Source: Paenibacillus caseinilyticus (GTDB taxonomy: Bacteria > Bacillota > Bacilli > Paenibacillales > NBRC-103111). Taken from it: DNA of 64,000 bases. The translations under genes and the position numbers were made by a program. Location: positions 90,571 through 154,570 of the forward strand of contig NZ_JAQAGY010000018.1 of NCBI RefSeq assembly GCF_027533645.1, in the 5' to 3' direction. Positions within the stretch are counted from its first letter, which is position 1. The number at the start of each line of letters is the position of its first letter. Shown one piece after another: positions 8,632 through 15,355 of this stretch. Under the pieces are notes generated by a model. The model searched no databases, had not been told where the DNA came from, and was given only the letters and a program-made list of their open reading frames with translations.

Positions 8632-9579
8632 TTAGGAGAAACTCTGCCCTTCTTCCTTATGTCGGAGGAACTCCCGGCCATATTCACCATGCGGGTGGAT
8701 GGTCGCATGCTCCGTCTGGATGGTCGAATGCTCGATCCCGTACTTCTCCTTCAAGGTCTCGTTAATGGCGAGAATGATGCAGAAGGGTTGGACTTTTTCG
8801 TCGACGAAGACATGGGCGGTCAGCGAATAATGGTCGCTCGAGACGGCCCACAGATGCATCTCGTGCACATCCTCGACACCCTCCACCTTCCCGATCGCCG
8901 AACGGATTTCATCGAGATTGAACCGGTCCGGTACTGATTCCATCAGAATCAGATAAGATTCCTTGAGAATCTTGACGCCGCCGGCGAAGATAATCCCGCC
9001 GATGACCATGCTGACAAGCGGGTCAACCCAATGCAGACCTGTAAAATAGATGATGACAGCCGATACGATGACGCCAGCGGAACTTAGCAGATCGCCGATG
9101 AAGTGCCATAAGGCGCTCTGGATATTAAGGTTCTCTTCTTCCTTCATGCTCCGGCTCAGCACAAGCGTCAAACTCAGGTTCACGACGAAGCCGATGGAGG
9201 CGATAACGAGCATCAGCTTGAAGTCGATCGGCTGGGGCTCGATGAACCGGCGTCCGCCTTCGATGAAGATACCGATCGCAATCACTGCCAGGGCCAGCCC
9301 GTTCAGGAACGAGGCGATGATCTCGAAGCGGAGGTAGCCGAAGGTGAACTGCGCATTGGGCGGACGCGAGGCCAGATAGATGGCCGCCATGCTAAGCCCG
9401 AGAGCGATGACATCCGAGATCATATGGGCGGAATCCGAGAGCAGCGCCAGAGAATGGGACAGCAGGCCGCCTACGATCTCGACGACCGTGAAGAATGCCG
9501 TGAGCAGCAGCGTAATCCAGAGCGTTTTCTTGGAACGGGATTGTTCCTTAACATGATGAAGATGATGATAGTCGTACAT
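8632..9579 (-). CDS. cation diffusion facilitator (CDF) metal efflux transporter
   Basis: A 315-residue CzcD/ZitB-type transporter that exports Zn2+, Co2+, Cd2+ or a similar ion in exchange for protons. Six hydrophobic segments fill residues 20-205, and the cytoplasmic metal-sensing domain follows. The metal-site pattern H-x3-D appears twice, as His52/Asp56 in SLALLSDSAHMISD and as HFIGD in the fifth helix. The N-terminus is His-rich (YDYHHLHH), a common metal relay. A promoter about 150 bp upstream gives an unusually long leader. Two Fur-like boxes lie further upstream, so iron or manganese is also possible as substrate. Confidence 0.93.
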   Translation of the reverse strand: MYDYHHLHHVKEQSRSKKTLWITLLLTAFFTVVEIVGGLLSHSLALLSDSAHMISDVIALGLSMAAIYLASRPPNAQFTFGYLRFEIIASFLNGLALAVIAIGIFIEGGRRFIEPQPIDFKLMLVIASIGFVVNLSLTLVLSRSMKEEENLNIQSALWHFIGDLLSSAGVIVSAVIIYFTGLHWVDPLVSMVIGGIIFAGGVKILKESYLILMESVPDRFNLDEIRSAIGKVEGVEDVHEMHLWAVSSDHYSLTAHVFVDEKVQPFCIILAINETLKEKYGIEHSTIQTEHATIHPHGEYGREFLRHKEEGQSFS

Positions 9580-9728
9580 GGGATCACCGACCTTTCCTAC
9601 AGTGTATTCCTTGGGCCGTCCGGCCGTTCCTGGCGCATGGCAGGGGATAAGCCTGCCTGTTTCCTATGCATTGGCTTGCGCTAGTAAAGCAAACGGAAGG
9701 GATTTTATAGATTGGGAATATGCTTCGG

Positions 9729-9757
9729 ATTATACGTCAAGGCCCGTATTTTGGCAA
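9729..9757 (-). promoter_or_regulatory. sigma-A promoter of the CDF gene
   Basis: Read on the minus strand, TTGCCA (9757-9752) and TATAAT (9734-9729) are 17 bp apart. This implies a 5' leader of about 140-150 nt before the ATG at 9579. The leader contains GGCAGG/CCTGCC and CCGTCC/GGACGG dyads. It does not fit the NiCo or yybP-ykoY riboswitch patterns as far as I can recall them. Confidence 0.65.
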
Positions 9758-9789
9758 ATACTTTAATTGATAGGCATTTTCAGTCATTT

Positions 9790-9808
9790 GAGACTGATTT
9801 TCATTATA
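9790..9808. promoter_or_regulatory. Fur-like box 1
   Basis: GAGACTGATTTTCATTATA matches the 19-bp Fur consensus (GATAATGATTATCATTATC) at 15 positions. It lies 46 bp upstream of a second, better site and upstream of the CDF promoter in the other direction. Confidence 0.4.
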
Positions 9809-9853
9809 AATACCCGCTATACCGCTTGAATGGTCTTCTTTTCTCGTTATTAT

Positions 9854-9872
9854 GATAGTAGTTATCATTATC
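9854..9872. promoter_or_regulatory. Fur-like box 2
   Basis: GATAGTAGTTATCATTATC matches the Fur consensus at 16 of 19 positions, with an intact right half. It overlaps the expected start point of a possible promoter (TTGAAT at 9826-9831, 16 bp, TATTAT at 9848-9853). No intact protein gene follows on either strand; the next element downstream is a strong terminator. Confidence 0.55.
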
Positions 9873-10013
9873 AGAATAGCGCTTTCAAAATTGTTACACA
9901 ATTGCAATACTCCTGTTACGTTGTTTTCATGTGGAGGATGTATTATAAATCTCAAGACCCCCTTTTTAATATATACACCTTAAGGCCCTCCCCGTTGGAG
10001 GGCCTCTTTTTTT
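9860..10013 (+). ncRNA. candidate Fur-regulated small RNA (inferred)
   Basis: The candidate rests on layout only. A possible promoter overlaps Fur box 2, no credible coding sequence follows, and a perfect terminator ends the unit about 150 nt downstream. The predicted transcript contains a C-rich stretch, GACCCCCTTTTT (9956-9967), and a CCCC-containing terminator region. C-rich single strands are how B. subtilis FsrA pairs with G-rich ribosome sites. The short open frames here (for example MYYKSQDPLF after GGAGG at 9932) run through the terminator and look spurious. A degraded Fur-regulated gene is the main alternative. Confidence 0.3.
9983..10013 (+). terminator. Rho-independent terminator
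   Basis: AGGCCCTCC (9983-9991) and GGAGGGCCT (9997-10005) form a perfect 9-bp stem around a five-base CCGTT loop, followed by C and seven T residues. No recognisable + strand gene precedes it, so it belongs either to a small RNA or to a lost gene. Confidence 0.85.
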
Positions 10014-10094
10014 GTAGAGTGCGTGAAAAACTTCGATAGTAAGGGATTCAAGCTGGTGGGGGATTCTCGATTATTTCGCTTGGGGACAAATGGG

Positions 10095-10215
10095 GAACGC
10101 GGCGCGAACAGGTGAGCCCTGGGGATTTACCGGAATACTACGGTTCCTGATCCGCCGTCTACAGTCGGTTGCGCCGCTGGACAATCGCCGCATACATCTG
10201 GCGATCATCGTTTTG
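10095..10215 (+). pseudogene. IS5-family transposase fragment (N-terminal/central part)
   Basis: The + strand reads ARTGEPW, then after a frame change DLPEYYGS, then VYSRLRRWTIAA. These are consecutive pieces of the conserved ARTGAPWRDLP..YGSW.SVY.RFRRW block of IS5-family (IS427-like) transposases, broken by frameshifts and a stop. Too short and too broken to be functional. Confidence 0.75.
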
Positions 10216-10309
10216 GGGGTCTCCCTCCTTGTAGTTTTCTCTGCTGGGCAGCAGGTTCTTGATTTTATCCCATTGCTCGTCACGTAGTTCATATCTATTA
10301 TTTATCCAT
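10200..10309 (-). pseudogene. IS5-family transposase fragment (N-terminus, opposite strand)
   Basis: Read on the minus strand from an ATG at 10309, the sequence gives MDK, then after a small indel NRYELRDEQWDKIKNLLPSR, the canonical first residues of an IS5-family transposase, followed by a weaker GDPQNDDRQMY segment. It is inverted relative to the neighbouring fragments, so the element was rearranged, or two copies decayed here, rather than simply being truncated. Confidence 0.75.
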
Positions 10310-10339
10310 GTTATTGGGCCAAAGCTTGCATACACGCCC

Positions 10340-10500
10340 TAGTTCGGGTCCATCAGCGCGAAGCTAGTGCAAAAGGGTGATCCTTAAGCAAGCGATTGGG
10401 CGCGGTACGTGGCGGATTGACCACCAAGATCCACGCAGTCGTCGATGTTCTGGGTAACCCGTTGCGTTGTGTGCTGACCGGAGGCCAATCCCAAAGTAAA
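10340..10500 (+). pseudogene. IS5-family transposase fragment (central DDE region)
   Basis: In shifting frames the + strand reads VHQREASAKG, KQAIGR and RGGLTTKIHAVVDVLGNPL, then RCVLTGGQ. This corresponds to the AHQHA.GAKKG..QAIGRSRGGLTTKIHAVVDALGNP region of IS5/IS427 transposases. At least two frameshifts separate the pieces. The remnant stops about 20 bp before the promoter of the following LacI gene, so the insertion may have landed in that gene's upstream region. Confidence 0.8.
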
Positions 10501-10518
10501 CCATCTTTCAAAAAAACG

Positions 10519-10547
10519 TTGAAACGTTTCCAAGAAAGTGTTATTAT
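10519..10547 (+). promoter_or_regulatory. autoregulated promoter of the fructan-locus lacI gene
   Basis: TTGAAA (10519-10524) and TATTAT (10542-10547) are 17 bp apart. The operator TTGAAACGTTTCCAA (10519-10533) overlaps the -35 box completely. It has the same GAAACGTTTC core as the three operators downstream of the gene, so the repressor should control its own synthesis. Confidence 0.8.
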
Positions 10548-10592
10548 TTGTCTATCAAGGAAAGAAGCAGTGTGCATCCGGGAGGTATAGGC

Positions 10593-11567
10593 TTGTCAAA
10601 CTTGAAAGATGTAGCGGAATTGGCCGGGGTGGGGGTTGGTACCGTATCGCGTGTCATCAACAATCATGCTTCAGTCAAACCGAAAACTCGGGAGAAGGTC
10701 CTGGAAGCGATTAAGCAGTTAAATTATGTACCCAATGAAATCGCCAGGAACTTTAAAATGCAAAAATCAAATCTAATCGCGCTGCTGCTGCCAAGCATAT
10801 GGAATCCATTCTTCTCGGAGCTTGCATATTATATCGAGGACGAGCTGGACCGCGAAGGATACAAATTAATCTTGTGCAACAGCGGAGGCAAGCCGGCAAA
10901 GGAACTGTATTACTTCGATATGCTCAGTCAGAATAAAGTAGCTGGGGTTCTCGGTATTACCTATAACGATATTGAGAGCAGACTGGATACGGAAATTCCA
11001 ATCGTCAGCATCGACCGTCACTTTTCCAAATCCGTTCCCTGCGTAACGTCAGATAACTATACCGGCGGCCGGATTGCTATGAGGGAATTGTACAGGGCGG
11101 GTGTTCGTAAGCCGGCTTTCCTGGGAGTTCAGACCGCGGTGTTCAGCGAGACGATGCTGCGGAAGAAGGGGTTCATTGACGAGGCGGAGACACTGGGGCT
11201 GGACTATATCGTCTACGAGGAGCCCGATCCTGTAATGGACGATCTCAAATACTTCGGTAATTTCTTCAAGGTTAGAGAGCATCGCGAGGTCGATGGCGTA
11301 TTTGCAATCACGGATATTTTTGCGGCCAAATACATCGATCAAGCGCAGAAGTACGGGATCCGTGTTCCTCAGGACGTGAAGGTGATCGGTTACGACGGCA
11401 TTCAGGATAACACGCTGTTTCATCCCATTCTATCAACGATTCGCCAGCCGGTAGAGGAGATGGCCCGCACCTCGGTGAGGCTGCTTCTGAGCCGGATCGC
11501 GGGCGAGTCGGTTTCGCTGGACACCATTCGGATTCCAGTACAGTTCAGGCCCGGGGAGACAACGTAG
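10593..11567 (+). CDS. LacI-family repressor of the fructan-utilization locus
   Basis: A 324-residue LacI/GalR regulator: HTH and hinge at residues 2-55 (LKDVAELAGVGVGTVSRVIN) and a sugar-binding sensor domain after that. The frame is open from 10548, but TTG at 10593 lies seven bases after GGAGG and puts the HTH at the N-terminus, so TTG is the likely start. One operator overlaps its promoter and three more lie between it and the downstream permease genes. The adjacent importer and three GH32 proteins suggest that the inducer is fructose, sucrose or a fructo-oligosaccharide (inference). Confidence 0.93.
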   Translation: MSNLKDVAELAGVGVGTVSRVINNHASVKPKTREKVLEAIKQLNYVPNEIARNFKMQKSNLIALLLPSIWNPFFSELAYYIEDELDREGYKLILCNSGGKPAKELYYFDMLSQNKVAGVLGITYNDIESRLDTEIPIVSIDRHFSKSVPCVTSDNYTGGRIAMRELYRAGVRKPAFLGVQTAVFSETMLRKKGFIDEAETLGLDYIVYEEPDPVMDDLKYFGNFFKVREHREVDGVFAITDIFAAKYIDQAQKYGIRVPQDVKVIGYDGIQDNTLFHPILSTIRQPVEEMARTSVRLLLSRIAGESVSLDTIRIPVQFRPGETT

Positions 11568-11600
11568 CTTCTTAAGCAGGGCCTGATTTTTTCGCTTGAT

Positions 11601-11615
11601 TTGGAAACGTTTCAA
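11601..11615. promoter_or_regulatory. LacI operator 1 upstream of the fructan ABC operon
   Basis: TTGGAAACGTTTCAA, a near-perfect dyad around the central CG. The identical 15-mer recurs exactly 40 bp downstream. Confidence 0.8.
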
Positions 11616-11640
11616 AAAAACTGGATTTTTAATTAGGGAT

Positions 11641-11655
11641 TTGGAAACGTTTCAA
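11641..11655. promoter_or_regulatory. LacI operator 2
   Basis: The same TTGGAAACGTTTCAA 15-mer as operator 1. A 40-bp spacing is close to four helical turns, so repressors on both sites could sit on one face of the DNA. Confidence 0.8.
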
Positions 11656-11711
11656 TAAACAAACGTAAAACCGTTTCCTATTCGTAAAAAGGGGGGCACT
11701 GGATTTCTAAA

Positions 11712-11726
11712 ATGGGAACGTTTCAA
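11712..11726. promoter_or_regulatory. LacI operator 3
   Basis: ATGGGAACGTTTCAA differs from operators 1 and 2 at two positions. It is 71 bp downstream of operator 2 (about seven turns) and 28 bp before the permease start, so it probably lies within the transcript leader. Confidence 0.7.
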
Positions 11727-11753
11727 TACATACCGAAGGTGAGGTAAAACCAA

Positions 11754-12662
11754 TTGAATTCAAGTCGTTTAAAAGCGATTGCGAACAATTATCAGCTCTA
11801 TCTTTTTTTACTGCCCACGCTTTTGTATTTTGCAATATTCGCTTATTGGCCTATGTACGGGGTCATCATTGCGTTTAAGGATTTTTCCGTTACCAAAGGA
11901 ATTCTGGGAAGCCCCTGGGTAGGGTTCGAGCACTTCCAGCGATTCTTTACCTCCTATAACTTCAAAGAACTGATCGGCAATACGCTTGGGCTCAGTGCGC
12001 TCGGTCTGATCGTGACCTTTCCACTCCCCATTGTTCTGGCATTGCTGTTGAATCAAGTTTCAAACCTGCGTTTTAAAAAGTTCGTTCAGACCACGGTCTA
12101 TGCCCCTTTCTTTATTTCGACGGTCGTCTTGTCGGGGATGATTCTGGTTTTCCTATCACCCACGGGGATTATCAATCAAGCTATCGTACATTTGAACGGT
12201 AATGAACCGATTCTGTTTATGTCCCAGCCGGAGTATTTCAAAGCCATTTATATCTTATCCGATGTGTGGCAGGGGACAGGATTCAGTGCCATCGTCTATA
12301 TTGCGGCCCTGGCCGGCGTGAATCCAGAAGTTCATGAGGCGGCCATCGTCGATGGCGCGACGAAGTGGCAGCGCATCTTGAATGTCGATCTGCCTTCGAT
12401 CATGCCTACGGCTATTATTCTCTTGATTCTGGCTGTCGGAAATGTGATGGGAGTAGGCTTCGAGAAGGCGTATCTGCTGCAGACACCGACCAATTTACCG
12501 AGCTCCGAGATTATCTCAACCTATGTTTACAAGGTGGGCCTGAAGCAATCTCAGTACAGCTTCTCCGCTGCGGTGGGTTTATTTAACTCGGTCATTAATC
12601 TTGTACTGCTGGTAGCCGTTAACAAAACCGCCAAAAAATTTTCCAATACAAGCTTATTCTAG
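11754..12662 (+). CDS. ABC transporter permease, LplB type
   Basis: A 302-residue CUT1-type sugar permease with six predicted membrane spans and the cytoplasmic EAA loop (EVHEAAIVDGATKWQRILNV) that contacts the shared ATPase. N-terminal NNYQLYLFLLPTLLYFAIF is typical of LplB/YteP proteins. The TTG start is 9 bp after GAAGGTGAGG. The second permease begins 12 bp after its stop. No ATPase gene is present, so an MsmX/MsmK-type ATPase encoded elsewhere must energise it. Neighbours indicate import of fructo-oligosaccharides (inference). Confidence 0.92.
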   Translation: MNSSRLKAIANNYQLYLFLLPTLLYFAIFAYWPMYGVIIAFKDFSVTKGILGSPWVGFEHFQRFFTSYNFKELIGNTLGLSALGLIVTFPLPIVLALLLNQVSNLRFKKFVQTTVYAPFFISTVVLSGMILVFLSPTGIINQAIVHLNGNEPILFMSQPEYFKAIYILSDVWQGTGFSAIVYIAALAGVNPEVHEAAIVDGATKWQRILNVDLPSIMPTAIILLILAVGNVMGVGFEKAYLLQTPTNLPSSEIISTYVYKVGLKQSQYSFSAAVGLFNSVINLVLLVAVNKTAKKFSNTSLF

Positions 12663-12674
12663 GAGGGACGAACC

Positions 12675-13583
12675 GTGTCCGTCGGTCAGACCAAATTAAC
12701 GTTAAGATCGCGAAACGATTTGATCTTCGATATTCTGAACTATTTGATTCTGTCAGTAATCGCTCTTATTGTACTGTACCCCTTGTATTTCGTCTTTATC
12801 GCTTCCATCAGCAACCCCACAACAGTTCTCAATGGGGAGATGTGGATTTGGCCGAAAGGCATTACGATGGAAGGCTATTCAAGAATCATCCAAGAAGGCA
12901 GCATTTGGAGAGGGTATCAAAATACCATTCTTTATACGAGCGTCGGCACTATCATTAACGTCCTGCTCACGGTAATGGCAGGCTACGCCTTATCGCGCAA
13001 AGATTTATATGGACGCAGCACGATCATGGTATACCTGCTGGTCACGATGTTCTTCTCCGGTGGGTTGATCCCCACTTATCTCGTCATCAAGAAGCTGCAT
13101 CTGATCAATACGATGTGGGCGCTCATTCTGCCTAAGGCTGTTTCCCTCTTTAATGTCATCATCGCCCGCTCGTTTTTCCAGGATACGATACCGGTTGAAC
13201 TGCTTGAGGCAGCGAAGATGGATGGATGTTCGGACGTTACTTTTTTTGCCAAAATCGTGCTTCCGCTCTCTAAAGCCATTATTGCCGTATTGGCTTTGTT
13301 CTACGCCGTCGGGTACTGGAACTCCTTCTTCGACGCTCTCATCTACCTGGGGGACGAACGAAAGTATCCGCTGCAGCTGGTGCTGCGCAACATCTTGGTC
13401 ATCCAGAACGAGCTCGCCAGCCAATTCGTGACCGATGTCGAATCGGCGGAGGTCCAGCAGCGGGTAGCCAGTCTGCTAAAGTATGGCGTCATCGTGATTG
13501 CTTCTCTGCCGTTACTCGTCGTATATCCCTTTATCCAGCGTTATTTTGTTCAAGGGGTCATGATTGGCAGCGTGAAAGGATAA
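12675..13583 (+). CDS. ABC transporter permease, YtcP/LplC type
   Basis: A 302-residue partner permease with six predicted spans, the EAA loop (PVELLEAAKMDGCSDVTFFA) and the YtcP-family ending RYFVQGVMIGSVKG. It starts with GTG nine bases after AGGAGG. It forms a heterodimeric channel with the preceding permease and receives substrate from the binding protein encoded 122 bp downstream. That gap includes a run of eight G residues around 13623, otherwise nothing notable. Confidence 0.92.
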   Translation: MSVGQTKLTLRSRNDLIFDILNYLILSVIALIVLYPLYFVFIASISNPTTVLNGEMWIWPKGITMEGYSRIIQEGSIWRGYQNTILYTSVGTIINVLLTVMAGYALSRKDLYGRSTIMVYLLVTMFFSGGLIPTYLVIKKLHLINTMWALILPKAVSLFNVIIARSFFQDTIPVELLEAAKMDGCSDVTFFAKIVLPLSKAIIAVLALFYAVGYWNSFFDALIYLGDERKYPLQLVLRNILVIQNELASQFVTDVESAEVQQRVASLLKYGVIVIASLPLLVVYPFIQRYFVQGVMIGSVKG

Positions 13584-13705
13584 TCCGCCGAGTTCACCAC
13601 ATAGAAGGTAAGCGTACTAAAGGGGGGGGTCCAGAATCAAAGCTGGCTATCGAAGGTAAAAGGGCGGTTACTTGATCAGCGTACACAAAAAGGGAGGAAA
13701 AGAAG

Positions 13706-15316
13706 TTGAAAAAAAGATATGCTGCATCTGTTGTGCCATTGGTCGTGGCAAGTCTGCTGGTTAGCGCATGCAACCAAGATGATTCGAATTCATCTCCATC
13801 AAAAGAAGGCGGTACCCAGGCAGCAGATATCAATATGACCGGATACCCGATTGTAAAGGATAAAGTCACACTGAAGTTCGTATCCCCCAAAAATCCGTTA
13901 GCTCCGAGCTTCGGCGAAATGGCCTTCTTCAAGACTCTTGAGGCGCAATCCAATGTACATATTGAGTGGAATAATATCGCAAGCGACGGCTACCAAGAGA
14001 AGAAGAACCTGCTTCTGGCGACCAACGATCTTCCGGATGCCTTCTACAACGCGCAGTTCTCTGATTTCGACTTGATTAAATATGGCAGCGAAGGAACCAT
14101 TATTCCGCTGGAGACTCTGATCGATAAGTACATGCCGAATCTGAAGAAGTTGTTCGAGGCCCGTCCCGATCTGAAAGCAGTGGTTACGGCGCCCGACGGG
14201 CACATCTATTCTTTGCCTTACGCTGAAGAGATGAACCTGATTAATATGCCGAACCAGATGTTCATCAACAAGAAGTGGCTGGATCAATTGAATCTGAAGG
14301 TCCCGACGACGCTGGATGAGTACCATGACGCCTTGAAGGCGTTCAAGGACAATAATGTGAACGGCAAGGGGACGGTCATTCCGCTGTCCTGGTGGTTCCA
14401 GGGCTGGTGCGGGAACGAAGGAGATCTGCTTGGCATGTTCGGAGCGCCGGATGTGACGACGGACGACCACCGGATCGTCAAAGAAGGGAAGGTCCACTAT
14501 TCGCTGGCTCTCCCCGAATACAAGGAAGCCATGGCCTACTACCATACTTGGTACGAAGAAGGATTGATCGATAAGGAAATCGTCAGCATGGATGCGGAGA
14601 AGCTGAAGGCGAAGGGCAAAACCGCAGATGAGACTCTTGGATCCTTTATTTGGTGGGAAGGAGCAGAGATTGTCGGCGAAGATAGAATGAAGGATTATGT
14701 CTTGATGCCGCCTCTCAAAAATAAAGAAGGCAAGATTGTCATCGGCAAAACCAACTATTCCGAATACTCACGCGACTCTTTCGTAATTACGAAGGAGAAC
14801 AAGCATCCGGACATAACCGCTCGTTGGGTAGACCAGCTGTATGATCCTAAGACGGCGATTGAGGCGCACTGGGGACCGGTCGGCGAAGTATACAAGGAAG
14901 AGAACGGCAAGCTTGTGAACCTGCCGGTTCCGCAAGGGACAACGGCTGGGGAGTACCGTATTAAAGTGGCGCCAGGCGGACCGGTTGTTATTACGAAGGA
15001 CGCATTCGGCAAACTGGTGGACATGGAGCCGCGTGCGAAGCAGCGGTTGGACGAGCTGCAAACGTATTACTTCCCGCACCAAGTAAAGGAAAATTATCCT
15101 TTCGTCTTCTTCTCCGCCGAAGACCTGGAACAAATCAACCAAATCGAGACGCAGCTCAAAGAGTATACGAAGCAAATGAAAGCAAAGTGGCTCATGGAAG
15201 GCGGCGTCGAGAAAGAATGGGACGGCTACCTGAAGAAACTGGATCAGATTGGACTGCAAAAGCTGCTCCAAATCTACCAAAAGGGCTACGACGATTTCAA
15301 GAAGAAAAACAACTAA
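13706..15316 (+). CDS. extracellular solute-binding lipoprotein (YtcQ/LplA type)
   Basis: A 536-residue surface lipoprotein. The N-terminal KKRYAASVVPLVVASLLVSAC ends in an LVSAC lipobox, with Cys22 as the predicted lipidated residue, followed by a Ser/Asn/Asp-rich linker. The body is the large cluster of ABC sugar-binding proteins typical of Paenibacillus importers, with the STDPD-like NKKWLDQLNLKVPTTLDEY region. TTG start with AGGGAGG nine bases upstream. As third gene of the importer operon it should capture the fructo-oligosaccharides released by the secreted GH32 enzymes. Confidence 0.92.
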   Translation: MKKRYAASVVPLVVASLLVSACNQDDSNSSPSKEGGTQAADINMTGYPIVKDKVTLKFVSPKNPLAPSFGEMAFFKTLEAQSNVHIEWNNIASDGYQEKKNLLLATNDLPDAFYNAQFSDFDLIKYGSEGTIIPLETLIDKYMPNLKKLFEARPDLKAVVTAPDGHIYSLPYAEEMNLINMPNQMFINKKWLDQLNLKVPTTLDEYHDALKAFKDNNVNGKGTVIPLSWWFQGWCGNEGDLLGMFGAPDVTTDDHRIVKEGKVHYSLALPEYKEAMAYYHTWYEEGLIDKEIVSMDAEKLKAKGKTADETLGSFIWWEGAEIVGEDRMKDYVLMPPLKNKEGKIVIGKTNYSEYSRDSFVITKENKHPDITARWVDQLYDPKTAIEAHWGPVGEVYKEENGKLVNLPVPQGTTAGEYRIKVAPGGPVVITKDAFGKLVDMEPRAKQRLDELQTYYFPHQVKENYPFVFFSAEDLEQINQIETQLKEYTKQMKAKWLMEGGVEKEWDGYLKKLDQIGLQKLLQIYQKGYDDFKKKNN

Positions 15317-15355
15317 AGCAAGCTTGGCTTTAACATTAGGAAGGATGAACACGAA

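Noticed and set aside
9580..9728. NiCo (czcD) or yybP-ykoY riboswitch in the CDF leader
   Set aside because: The leader is long and has small dyads, but the conserved cores of these riboswitches as I recall them are not visible. A covariance-model search would decide.
9737..9955. 72-codon minus-strand frame under the Fur boxes
   Set aside because: It overlaps the CDF promoter, has no good ribosome site, and its sequence resembles no protein family.
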